Assembly (NCBI RefSeq): GCF_024713945.1
Contig: NC_134677.1
Span: 4,777,001 to 4,841,000, forward strand
Direction of reading: 5' to 3'
Source of the DNA: Dermatophagoides farinae
Lineage: Eukaryota > Arthropoda > Arachnida > Sarcoptiformes > Pyroglyphidae
DNA length: 64,000 nt
The position numbers and the translations under genes were made by a program. The notes under the pieces were generated by a model that searched no databases, was not told the origin of the DNA, and saw only the letters and a list, made by a program, of their open reading frames with translations. This document shows positions 43,557 through 55,885 of this stretch, piece by piece; position 1 is the first letter of the stretch, and each line of letters starts with the position of its first letter.

Positions 43557-45136
43557 GATTTGTGCATTTGTCAATTTAACCAGCTGATGATTGTAATTAT
43601 GATTATAAGTCTTATGACACGGATTACCCAAACAACAACAACAACAAAATAAAATGAAATTGGCAAATAGCTTTGAAATGAACTAAACAACATGCATATG
43701 ATGACAATTTCAGGGTCATTAAAAATAAATCTTTCAATTTGATAATATATCAATCTATGCATGATTGATGTGTCTGAATAAGATTTTTTGATAAAGATAT
43801 GGAAATACACGCACCTGATAAACATAGAAACACACATACAGACACACACATTGATCAATTTTAACTATCATTATCAATGAATTGTGGTAATAAGATAGAA
43901 AAAAAATCAGTGTGAAAAGAAACAGTGGCTCCCTTAATGCATGAAAATTTTATCAAAATCAATGGTCGAAACCATTTTATATAACAATACCTAATCGATG
44001 ATTGATTGGCTGTTTTCACTATTTATGATTTATAGATCAATCAATGTGTGTGTGTGTGTGTATATATATGCATGTTAGTTGAGTTTTAAAAAATGGCTTA
44101 TTATTAGATATGCTCGATTAGTACAACGGATATTGAATGTATATTAGTTCAAATAATAATTTGTATTTGTATGTTAAAAAAAAAATTTAATGATTGATAT
44201 GACCATCAAATTTTGATTGATTCATTTTATTACTATAAATCAATATTGAATTTTTCATCCTTGTTGTTGTTGTTGTCGAACTTGAAAATATAGAAATGTT
44301 TAGAAAAATTTCCTTTTCATTAACAAGAAAAACATTGTGTAAATAACAATGTATTCATTAATGAATGGTCAGCAATAATTATCATTTGCAAGCATGCAAC
44401 AGCTTATTTCCTTATTTATTTAAAAAAAAGTCTCGTTTAATGTTGATGAAACAATAAGAAAATGCAAAACTTATCAATTTGCTCACAGATATGGTGTTGA
44501 TGGCTATATTTCACGATGATCATCGTTCACCCTTAATCCATTTTGGTTTCGTTTCATCAACTAGCCATGGCTAATTTGAAGCAATTTTAATTATGTTACA
44601 TCAATGATTTTTTAAACAATTTTTTTTTTGGATTCGAATGTTCATTAAATTCAATCAAGCCATACAGGAGGTGTAGGTAATAAAAGTTATTAGATAACTA
44701 TATCTATCAATGAGTGTCCTGTCGTTTTGCATTGACTATTCTCTAGATAGTTTTTTACGTTACTAAAAATAACATCTTGTTTGTTTGTTGTTACTGATCA
44801 TGTAGATCAAAATTGTCGCTATACGAAAATAGCTTAAATACACGTTTCTCTTCATATATAAGAAAATCGATAGCTAGAATAGATGAATGAATGAAATTAG
44901 TCTGCTCATATACCGTATATGAATGTCATAAATTATTTATCCCTAGACTCGGTGACGACGACAGAAAATTTTCCAATTAAATTGGAAACATAAAACGATG
45001 AAAATGAGATACCCAAAATGATAGAACAGCAGTATGAATGATTTACTTATTCAGTTATGATTTTATTTCTCCCCTTTTGATTGAACGGAATTTTTTCTGA
45101 CGATAATCCGATGAATAGTAGTGGATATGACCTTAC

Positions 45137-45171
45137 ATTTCCGCAGCCGTAAAAAATTCGACGGATGTCAT
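45137..45171 (-). other. Speculative first coding exon in phase with the RNF38/44-like gene
   Basis: On the minus strand ATG 45171-45169 opens 11 codons (Met-Thr-Ser-Val-Glu-Phe-Phe-Thr-Ala-Ala-Glu) plus two bases, then the donor AAAT/GTAAGG. The two leftover bases fit the one-base phase of the RNF exon that starts at 12466. The intron would be about 32.7 kb. About one in three random donors would fit the phase, so this is only a lead. Confidence 0.1.
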
Positions 45172-45278
45172 TTGATTTTGTTAATATCTCATCAGTTTTT
45201 TGTGCTTGTTATATGATGCTCATAGTTGAATCGGCAATCAATTTTAGTGAATGAAAATCCTTCTCCCGTAATGAAAGC

Positions 45279-45312
45279 CGTATATATACGAAGGATGAAA
45301 AGTCGCGCGACT
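45279..45312. repeat. Two perfect 12-bp palindromes 10 bp apart
   Basis: CGTATATATACG (45279-45290) and AGTCGCGCGACT (45301-45312) are each perfectly self-complementary. The second is a CG-only core in very AT-rich DNA, and the first contains a TATA-like run. They could be protein-binding sites or part of a promoter; no gene start is proven next to them. Confidence 0.6.
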
Positions 45313-48300
45313 ACAATTATTATTGCACCGATGACAACAACGATGACGATGATGATGATGATGATGGTCACGTAGACCATCGTTTCGATTCACTTTGCTC
45401 CAACATGATCATAGGCAATGGCTTTGCATCAAACCATTTATACATTTCGAATTGCAATTCAGTAGGGCGTCTCATCTATGTTTTTTTCTTCTTTTTACTT
45501 CGATTGTTATTGATATTGTTGTTATTTACTTGTTCGTTCATAATCTATATCAATGACATGACAAAGACAAGCCGATCAATGAAAAGACATTTTTTTCAAC
45601 TCCGATCGTTTTCATTCATCAAATCAACATCATCATTAGCAACAGCAGCTAAGTAAATCCAAGCCAAGATTATCATTAATTCGAATCGTCTGTGAGCATC
45701 CAGCGACATCATGGTTATGAATGAAAAAAAAACGTCATCCAATAAATCATTTGTGTTTTTAAGTGATAAATTGACAAAAAAAAATATCATAAACTAGATC
45801 GAAATCGAAATTAATAATAGAATTGACCAAACTAATATTTTGCATTAATAAAATGTTAAAAGTCAAATTTGATAGTTAATTTTCAATATTTCAATCAATC
45901 GAATTCACTGATATGAAAGGACATTGTTTTTCTATTCGAAAAATGAAAAATATAAACCACAACATTCGATTCTATTTTAGTACAAATCTAGTACATAACA
46001 TCGTATATATCGATCAAATAAACAATCATAAAAAAAGTTAAAGTATTGATATCACCATAAACATCACTTGTATATGTATATCTTGTTTGACCCAGAAAAA
46101 AATATACTATAATTCGGATATATACAATCAATCAAATAATCAAAGCGTTTTATGTATGAAGACTCATACAAGTTCACTGTATAAGTGTGTATGTGTGTGT
46201 ATTATTTTTCCGATGATGGAAAATCGACAGCTATCGATTGATTTGATCGCAATGTATTTTTATCAGTTTTTTCAATTCATTTTCTATCATTGTTTTGTAG
46301 CTTGAAAATATAGAAATCATTTATCCGCGTGATGAAAGCATTGGAATGGAAAATCGTTTCTCTTTCTTTTTATGGAAAAATGATGAACGACAAGAAACGA
46401 TTTAATTCCAGTAAAAAATATCAATAACAACAAAAAAAAGATCAAATCAATAAACAATGGTCGGAAATGAGATTAAAATCATTATTAATATAGTAATCGG
46501 CATCGGCTGCCACATAGTCAATCATAAACGACAATCGTTTGTACACAATGATCGATTTCAGTTATTTACTCATTCATTCATTCATTCACTTTCAAACCGT
46601 GAAATTTTTGTGACAAATACTTTCAACATCAGCCTAGCATATCCAATAGCATTATGTGATACCGATAAAATACTGGAAAATGCTGAAAATCTTTCTATCG
46701 GATATCATTATTGCAATTCTATTGATTGAAGAAAAGAAAAAATTGAAGCAAATCTTCGTGATTTTTCTTGTTGATTCTTTTTATAAAACTGATAATGATT
46801 CCAGATTATCAAAATCGATTCGGTTCGATTTCGGCGTTTGCTGAAAGTAAAAAGCGAAACCTTGCATGTAAAACAATGTGATACAATAATAAACACATCA
46901 TTCTTTATATCTTACAATTTCATCGTTGTCTCTTTGTTTATTTAATGAATGAATCGGGATTGGGACTAACAAGGCAAAATAGATATTTATCTATTGATTA
47001 TTTAATGATTGATCTCAAACAATGATGATCAAATCGATAGTTTTAGCCTTTTGAGCTAATTGAGACATCATATATATTAATATTAATATATGAGCAATGA
47101 TGACAATTGCAGAATCGATAACAAGAATGAAATGCAATGCTAAATTTTAATCGATACCACAATGATCCAAAGACCGGAAATATAATGAACAATTGATCTT
47201 TATTTGTATTGCAGTCAGTTTATTTGATCCACACAAAATCTCCGATGGTGCCATAATGATCGATTGGCGTGTTGGATTCCATTCAGACATATGTTTTATT
47301 GATAACAATTTTTATATGTGATTATCTCGAAATAAAAGAACCTACACTGGATTTCTGTTTTATTTGATTTGTTGATTTTTATTTTTTACCGGAATGATTG
47401 CAGATAGATTTTTTTCTATGGAATTCAACCTTAACCTTGATTGATATGATCAATGGTGGTTGTGTGAGTATCACATTGATCACATCATAATAATCAAAAC
47501 TATGATATATATTAGGAAAAATAATGGCAGACAAATCAATGATTATAGCAAACATTGTTGCAATCAAAGCCTAAACATGTGTATATTATGTATACATACT
47601 AGTATCGGCAACAATGTAATTGATGTTTCAGAAAAAAAAATTTCATCATGTGAAATTTGTTTGTGCCTATATATGTAGAGGTAATGATAATTTGACAAGT
47701 TTTTTCAATGAATGCATTCAATATATATACATTGTGATCGTCATCATCATCATCATCATAGTCAGTTGAAAATGGTTATATTATCCACTCCATTTAGTAG
47801 CATTGATAACGATGTAGTTAGATTTCTTAATGATATAATGGTATAAGCTACAATCATGTGATTGGCGATTACAATGACATCTGACAATTGTAACGGATAA
47901 ATTCCAATGTATGGATTACAGGAATTATTTAGACATTGATGACGCCGTCGACGACTAATTTATAAAAAAAATATAAAATTATGGCGCCAGTTTGCAATAC
48001 TAAAAAATGTAGACTTGTTGCAATAACGATTTTCGATCAATACTAGAAAAATTGTAGAGCAATTTTTTGATCATTGTTGGATTATAAAGTAATTTACGTT
48101 GGTTGCTTGTTGGATCCTATTCGAAGTTTTAATCTTTTTTTCAACAATACTATCAGTGAATATAATATCATAAACTCGTATTCGATCATTCTTAATTTCT
48201 ATTAAAATTATACTTTTAAAAAAAATTTTTGATCATTTTACAAAAAAAAAATAAAACAAAGACTGTTTGTGACAACAATTGTTCTCATAATTTTAGCCGG

Positions 48301-51300
48301 TTATCCTATCGATGTTCGAGACAAATTTCTGTCTGGTATAAAAAAATGAATCTATCTATACCATCTGTGGCACAATATACATGAACATATCGAATCATCG
48401 AACCGCAACGAATCAAGTTAAAAAAAAGAGTCTGGTATAATATGACTTTGTCAATCTTGTAATGTTGATGATGATCATGTCTATGATTTTGATTACGAAC
48501 CCTAGAACTATCAAGACGACGACGACAATAATAATAATAATGATGATGATGATGATGATTGTCGTAAAAATCTTTTCTGATCTCAATCTTTTTTCTTTTT
48601 TTTGAATTTTCATAATATTTAGATATTTTTATTGGCGCGTAACACGCATAATAGCAATAATTTTTTTTTTTTGCTTGTATGTATTCAAGTATTCTTTCTT
48701 TCTCTCCATTTCTAAGACATGTTGACAAACGTCAATAGGCTCTATGATGATAATTATAAGAAATCGGTATCATTCCTTTTTTTTACAAACTCTTCACATG
48801 ATTTTTTTCTTGTTTTGTTTTGTTCCAAAAGCTCATTAATAATGAAAAATTATAGTGAATCCATATTTACGGCCATACGCTGATCTTGTTGTTCATGTTA
48901 TCAATTACATGTAAAAATATGAATGAAATGAAACGCGTAGAATGATAATGATAATGTTTTGTTTAATATTATCAATCTCGATTTTTAAGAAATGAAGGCC
49001 AGTTATAATCAAATACTTGTAATCATCATTATTATATAACAGTTTTTATCTATTTAAATTAAGTTATACAAACCAATAAAGGTAATATTAATCATCAAAA
49101 CAAAAAATAGCAATATTGGATCGATTGATAAAAAAAGTGTTAAATATAGCCACAATGCGACAAATGAAATATTCTACTATATTGCATAATTATCTGCAAG
49201 TAAAAAAAATGAATTTCACTTGAAATGTCAGCCTGTACCATGTATTCAATAGAATACTTCAAAAAATAAAATATTCGAATATTTATGATGAATTATGCAA
49301 TAAAAATCGAGCAACTTTAACGTAACATTTCATATATTCAACTAGATTAAACCAGTATAAATTTATGATTCCTACATGATTTCATTCACCCATGCATCAA
49401 CAACAACAACAACAACAACAACAACAAGTTGTCCACATGAAATGTGATCAATTTTCGGTGTCATCAAAAATAAAAAATATTTAATCGTAAACAAACGATT
49501 ATATGATGGATGCCATGTTTAATTTGTTCGCAACTCATAACAACAATCTTGTTTATATTCAATTTTTTTTCTGATGAACAAATCCGAATAATATTCATTC
49601 ATTTAAAAATGAATACCATTTAGTATACAGAACAAAATCGAAGAAATCATTTAGTCTAGACAATTTTCGCCCTAATCTCAGTTTTGATAATCTTTGAAAA
49701 TTCATGAGAAATTTTCTGTCCAAAAATAACAAGCTTTTAGTATCATCATTAATCCTGGTTTACATTCTAAAAGATATTTGTGGTCACTCAAACTATTACC
49801 GATGATTATCGGTTCTTTATTTTTGATCATTATTTTATAGACATAATTCATCATTGCGATAGAATGATTTGAATCATTTTGTACAATGTATTGGCATTAA
49901 AACCAAAATAATTTATTTTTACTGATTCAGTCGGCTTTATAATATTTACATACATCTATTAATGTCAGCTATATAAGGGGGTCATAAATACGATGGCGAT
50001 GTTGATGATGATAATGATAACGCCAATAATCATCAGGTGATTAATCAGGTGTTTTTCCACATTTTGATTCAATTTGATTTTTGACGCCAGATTGATAACT
50101 CAATATATCCTAATGATTATTACCATACCATTTTTATTTTTTAAGATAATATAAACGCTGTTATAACCTAAATCCTGATTAATTAATTTTTTTTTGTTGG
50201 CACGTTATCAGTATTATAGCTGATTGTATGCACTTGTTGCATGCATATATGACAAACACAATCTTGTTTTTTCTTTCCATTATCATTTCTGAATCAGTAT
50301 TTTTATTTTCCTCATTAGATATTCCCGTTTTTTTATATATATTCTTATTATTGTTATTAATGAACAATTAAAAATCAATAATCGAATTTTTAAATTTATA
50401 ATCAGAAATTGTGAATAAACATGGTTAATGTTTTATTTTTTTGCTAGAGTGTTAATCAAGAACTGCACAAAAAATGTACGAATCAGGGCTTATTTAATCT
50501 TAACCTTGGTCATTTATGCTGTCCAAAAAATTCTTGAGAAATTCATTTTAAATTTTCATATTTATTTCCTTGTTAGTTAACAAATATTTTTTTATTATTA
50601 TAAAACTTCACCTATGGTACACACACACACATAAACATGTATATTGTTCGATATGGAGTGCGTTTAACGTCAATAATAATCGATAATAAGAGAGAACGTT
50701 TTTAGTGTTATCATTTTATAATGTACAATGGTCATACTTACTATAGATTTCATTTTTTTCCTATTTGAAAAGATGTTTGACGTATATTTAGTGTTTAACA
50801 AAATCACCATCATCATCAAAACAACGTCAAACAATTGGTCAGATTATTGTGCAAATCGGTACCATATTTTAGTAATCAATCGTAAATAAAATCGTTGAAA
50901 AATGTATGCAACGAAAAAAATATGAATAACTAAAATGACAAATTTCATCAATCGAATGGAAAGTCATAATAATAATGATGATAATAATTTTTCATTGATG
51001 CTAATCATATAAAGTCAATGTCCGATTTGTCTCTTCTAATTAAGTTAAAAAAAACAACATTGTCGATTCGAATCAATTGCCATCGGCAATACTACCCAAT
51101 GGCCATGTTGACTTTACAACCGTCTAGAAAATGATTACTCGATCCTAGAATCTAGTCTCATTCTGAAATTTTTTTCCAATGTTTACATTATATATTTGTA
51201 TATGTGTGTATGGTTTTCCATGTTATTTTATTTTTTTTTTTTTTGCAACCATTCATCCTAATGAAAAGCCGACGTTATCGGATGGACTGATAGAAAATGA

Positions 51301-52661
51301 TTCGATGATGATTGCCATTATGCTTATTTACATAACGATGACAACAACAAGTTGCAAGAATGTTATTTATATTTTTTTTTATTTTTTCTCTTTCTCTAAA
51401 TCTCAAAATGAACACGCAATCTATCATTGATTATTGCCTGTTGCTGCTGCTGCTGTTATTGTTATTGTTGTTGTTGTTATTGTTGTATATTCAAGTGATA
51501 TTTAAAGAGAAAAATCTAAGATTCTATTTTTTTTATACAGACAGAAATTTTTTTTTAAGAAAGAGCGGCAAAGGGAAAGATAATGACTAACCTCAAAATG
51601 TAATGCTGCTTACTTATTTTCTATGCTTCCCAAACCGGGGTTTTTTCTGAGCGAGTATCATATATGACGACAATAATAACAACAATCGAGAAAAAGGCAC
51701 GAGGGCGCCATTAAGACGCCTTCATTTTTTTCAGGTGATGATGTATGATATATAGAAAATGTAATGAAATTTTGAATGGGTATACTTTGCTCTTAAATCT
51801 AAAGTGAAGACAATGCCATCATCATAAGGCTTTCTTATGAAACATGAAACAAGTGATACATTGGTAACCGACGATCAAATCGTTGGCGCCATGTCATACT
51901 GTCTTTGTCTGGGTTTATGTAATGAATCCTGTCTGTACAAATATACCAAATCAGAAACAAGGTGCAATAATTTCCAGGAAAAATCCAAAGAACAAAATTT
52001 TTTTTAGTTTTAGCGAATTAATTATAAATTCTGATTCCTTTTCATGTCTGGGATTTGTTACATAATTAAATTAGAATAATATTTGAAATAGATTGTTTTT
52101 AAACCCATTCTCTATCTACAAGCTGAATGATCAAATCGCCATCGATTTGTTTTGTAAAAATATCAAATTCTTTTAACAATCATTTCACAAAACAAGACAG
52201 GACAGTTAATGCAAAGTTCATGAAGTTGGTTTCTCCTAGTGACAATCGATAGTAATCAAAAAGCAAGTTAATTACGTCAAAAATTCACGATTTAGTTTTC
52301 TTTCAAGGCAATCTATTTTCATCCTGAAAGTTAATATTAATTGTAAAATTGTCAATGAATCTATATGCAGCTCATCAGTCATATTTTCTGCTTCTTCTAA
52401 TATTGTGACTGTCAATTTGTGTCCATTCTGATTATTTTTGACAAAAGTAGTGAAATGACAACGAAAATGGCAATGAAAAATGGAGAAAGTGAATCCGAAT
52501 AGGACACAAGAGCAATTAATAAATTAGATAATCATCATACATTGATGATTTTTGTTTTTCATTAGATGATTAACTTGTCTGTCATGAATATATTGAACAA
52601 TGGGAGTAAATGTTTTCGATGACTAACCTCAAAAAATGTATATAAATCTGTCTGCTGTCGA
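45313..52661. other. No supported gene; repeats
   Basis: AT-rich DNA with (ATC)n near 47743-47759, a (CAA)n tract of about 10 units near 49397-49428, mixed (GCT)n/(GTT)n near 51443-51486 and a near-palindromic ATATATTAATATTAATATAT around 47072-47091. Frames over 60 codons encode simple hydrophobic or Asn/Lys-rich strings. I recognise no exon or RNA gene. Confidence 0.5.
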
Positions 52662-52850
52662 ATGTTGAATCGAATTCAAATTCGACTCGATGCGATCAAA
52701 TGCAATGTTCAAGAGCTAAAACGACGACCACGCATTACGATATCCTTTGATTATCCATATCATGGATTCCCAACCAATTTGCACCCGTTAGGCGGTCCAC
52801 GTTCAACTATATACAGCGATCAAAAATGTAGCCATAAAATTCATAAATAA
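52662..52850 (+). CDS. Small ORF, 62 residues, coding-like, unassigned
   Basis: An ATG at 52662 opens 62 codons to TAA 52848-52850. Codons are clearly more GC-rich than the surroundings (GCG, CCG, GGC, CGC, ACG). The protein is basic (Glu-Leu-Lys-Arg-Arg-Pro-Arg-Ile-Thr) with a Tyr/Phe/Pro/Gly-rich middle and no clear signal peptide or membrane segment. An in-frame TGA at 52620-52622 with no AG between it and the ATG argues against an upstream spliced exon in this frame. The stop overlaps AATAAA at 52846-52851. I do not recognise it; it may be a small gene or a fragment of a mobile element. Confidence 0.25.
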   Translation: MLNRIQIRLDAIKCNVQELKRRPRITISFDYPYHGFPTNLHPLGGPRSTIYSDQKCSHKIHK

Positions 52851-54219
52851 AAGATGAGATTTTGAGTTATTAGTGATTATTCTTCGCATTCGTTTTCGAT
52901 TCACAGAATCTTGTCCAGACAATGATCTTCATGATGATCACGATATGTAGTAAAAATATTTTTTTTCACTTTACTTTATCTCGATGGCAATCTCATATGA
53001 TATAGATGAAATAAAATAACCAAAACTGATTAACGTGATGATGAGGAAATAATAAGCAAATATAAATTATGATTTATACATTTTCATATTATTCTTGAAA
53101 TTGTTAAATGTCATTTTTGTGACAATCGCCAAATAATTCGCGGAAAACAAATCAAAACAAACCAGATAGCAATCTTCATTATCATCATCATTACTCAAAT
53201 AATTTGATGATAGAAGTATATGATGATAAAATATGTAATGTAACATATTATATTATATTATGGTTTTTGAAGTTAAAATAAAAAATATAACTCAGTCAGA
53301 AACAATAATTATGATGATCATTGAAATCGACATCGATTATCGGATACTTTCATGATAGAATGAATTCCCTTGAAACAACAAATTATTATTATATTACAGT
53401 GTGTGTTTATATGAAACTTTTTTTTTGTTTATTCATGAATAAAAAACAAGATTTCACCGGAAACAAGGAAAAATGATAAAAAAATGTTTTATTTATGATA
53501 AATAAATTTTGATATATAGCCGAACCCTTTCATCAATGAATCGATAAGGTCAAACATTAGGATGGTCAACATGATCGATTAAAGTGAAAAAAATTATTAG
53601 ACATACACCGATAAACATATCGAACGCGTATCAAACACTTTTTGGTTTTGCTTTCTAAATTTTCGAATTTCAACATTTATCAATCGAATGAAAAAAATGA
53701 ACAAAAAAAATTCTGGCTGTGGTCGCCACACGAGAAAAAAAAACTCAATCATAGAATGATGATTTGCCTTGATTACCCATTTCAATCAAATAAATCTACA
53801 TTCATTATACTTCATAACTTTGTTTCAAACTATTCTGTCTGTCTATATAATGATTGGTGTTTAACAAGTGGTTGGATTTCACATTTATTTCTTTTTTTGA
53901 TTGTACCATTCTGAAAAATAATTTTCACATTTCAACGTTTTTATTCAAAACTTGATTTTCGTAAGATTCTTTTTTTTGGTTTTATGATAATTTTTCAATT
54001 GATAACCATATTTTTTTCGTAATGTTGTTGCTAATAATAACCATAAGACAATTGAATAAATAAACTAAGATCGGTTTCAATATAAAGTTGGATTCATTCG
54101 ACAATAAATACGGCATCCCGATAAATTCTGAATGAAGGGAGCGAGAAAAATCTCCAGAAAAAAACATGAAATAAATGTTCATTTTAGCTTATTTCTTCAT
54201 AACCGATCTAGAATGTAGT
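52851..54219. other. No supported gene; possible 3' UTR at right side
   Basis: AT-rich DNA. The right part (53940-54219) would be the 3' UTR of the candidate minus-strand gene, with AATAAA on the minus strand at 53945-53940 and 53889-53884. Nothing else is recognised. Confidence 0.4.
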
Positions 54220-55820
54220 TCAACCATGATGGCCATTATGATGATGACCATGATAACCATCGCCGCCATCATAATCAACATCACCCCGATGACCAGTAGT
54301 AGTTTTCGGCACTTGTAATTGATATTTGTACGAAAATTGTTTGTTATTATTATTATCATTATTATTGCTTCTGCTGCTTTTAAATCTTAGCGCTGACAAT
54401 GAATTCGTTTCTTTCTCCATTTGTTGGATACTGAAAAAAAACATTATTCAACAGAAATAAGCTTCAACGACACAATCATTGCGGAAAGCGTTGAAGCGTA
54501 TAAACAACATGATGTCTATTATTATACAATCAACACACACACCACACAAATTTTTAAACTCTCACCGAACGGTGAAATGCCATTGCGATTGATGTATATC
54601 TGTGTATTTATTATGTTTTTTATCATTATGATTTAATTTTTCTCATTATTTTAATTTCATTTTTTCTGCTATTTTCCGCAGTTAATAACTAGCTTTGAAA
54701 CAATAGGTCTCCCGCACAAACCGAACAAATGAATGAGTCAAATATCAGTGATTGGAATCGTTAGAGATGAGAAGGAACCAAATCGCGAATGTTTCAATTG
54801 CAAATGGTTGATCTATTAGATTTTACCATCATCATAGGAGTGGGCATAAAAAAAATGTGTATGTTTCACCATCCTGGACGACCACGATGATTTTGATTTA
54901 CATAATTAAATCATCACCATTATAGTATACCCTTCAATAATCACTAATCATCAAGTTGATGGCAATCTATGTATTTAAAACCATCATAATGATGGCGATT
55001 CACAACTATGCTAGGCTGATTTTATATTTTTTTTTTGTGCTCACATTTTCACATTCAGTGGCTTTTGCTTTATTACCATCCATTTTTTCCCAAAGTAAAA
55101 ATTGTGTCTATTTGCGATTTATGTAAATTAAATAGCCACAATAAATTGTGTGTCTTTTTTATATTTATTTATTTTAAATTTAACTTCATTTTTTTCCATC
55201 AAATTGAAATCCTAATAGCCATCATGATTCAACATAAGATTAAATAGACAAAAATAATTTAGATTGTAATAAGTGGAATTTCAATTAAAGCAGAATTTTT
55301 TCGTTTTCGTAATAGGCAGACAAGTTTTCCACTAAACAAAATGCATCAAAGCTAAATTGATGCCAAACATCATGAAGATATGACTGATTTACCTATTGAT
55401 TTTTCAACACAAGAAGCACAAAGACATTGAGAATGTGCGAACAACCAAGATCGATATCAAATCATAGTGTTTGACGATTGGAATGAACAACCCATCCAGA
55501 CATTATATGATCATCATTCTATCAACTCTGAAATTCATTCGCTCGAATGTAATTTTTATTTGCAAGCTTTTTTTCGTTTCTGATTCAGATGATCATTTAT
55601 CTGCTGTTTGTATGGTCATTCAATTCATTCGTTTCCATTTTTTATACATTCATTCATTCATTCATAGATTCATCCGCGCTTAAGCTAATAATGATGGCGA
55701 TGAAGAAAACAAAAACAAAAATATAATGACCATCATCAATGGCAATGATCATCTTGAGTTTGACCAGTTTGATTACCGGCAAGCACCGATGATTAAGTAA
55801 ATGATAATGATGATGACCAT
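54220..55820 (-). CDS. Candidate two-exon gene, small His/Gly-rich possibly secreted protein
   Basis: The better-supported part is exon 2 (54430-54220). It follows a strong acceptor (a run of eight T then CAG) and reads open from the splice site to TGA 54222-54220. Its Ser/Asn-rich start leads to QFSYKYQLQVP, then Gly, Asp, Tyr and His-rich residues ending in HGHHHNGHHG. A fitting exon 1 is 55820-55777: ATG, then MVIIIIIYLIIGACR, a short signal-peptide-like stretch, then donor CCG/GTAATC. It leaves two bases that complete the codon with the first base of exon 2. Together they give 84 residues. A TATAAAA lies about 60 bp upstream of the ATG. The pattern (short leader exon, then a low-complexity structural-type exon) is common in arthropod secreted proteins, but no domain is recognised, and exon 1 and the 1,346-bp intron are inferred. 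Confidence 0.33.
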
Positions 55821-55878
55821 AATCAAAGCTGATCAACTTGTAGAATTTACAGATTACCACAAACACTCGTGACGATCA

Positions 55879-55885
55879 TTTTATA
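55879..55885 (-). promoter_or_regulatory. TATA box candidate for the 54.2-55.8 kb gene
   Basis: Minus-strand TATAAAA, 59 bp upstream of the candidate ATG at 55820, which would give a 5' UTR of about 30 nt. TATA-like strings are frequent in this AT-rich DNA, so this supports the gene only together with the splice and signal-peptide evidence. Confidence 0.25.

Larger units (their letters stand above)
37944..45136. other. No supported gene; repeats
   Basis: AT-rich DNA with a (GAT)n block near 40583-40612, the 47-bp tandem duplication at 41421-41514, (GTT)n near 42589-42613 and 42955-42976, T22 at 43399-43420 and a long (ATG)n at 43518-43556. Open frames are short and made of simple-sequence residues (Ile, Phe, Asn, Met). 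No RNA gene seen. Confidence 0.5.
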
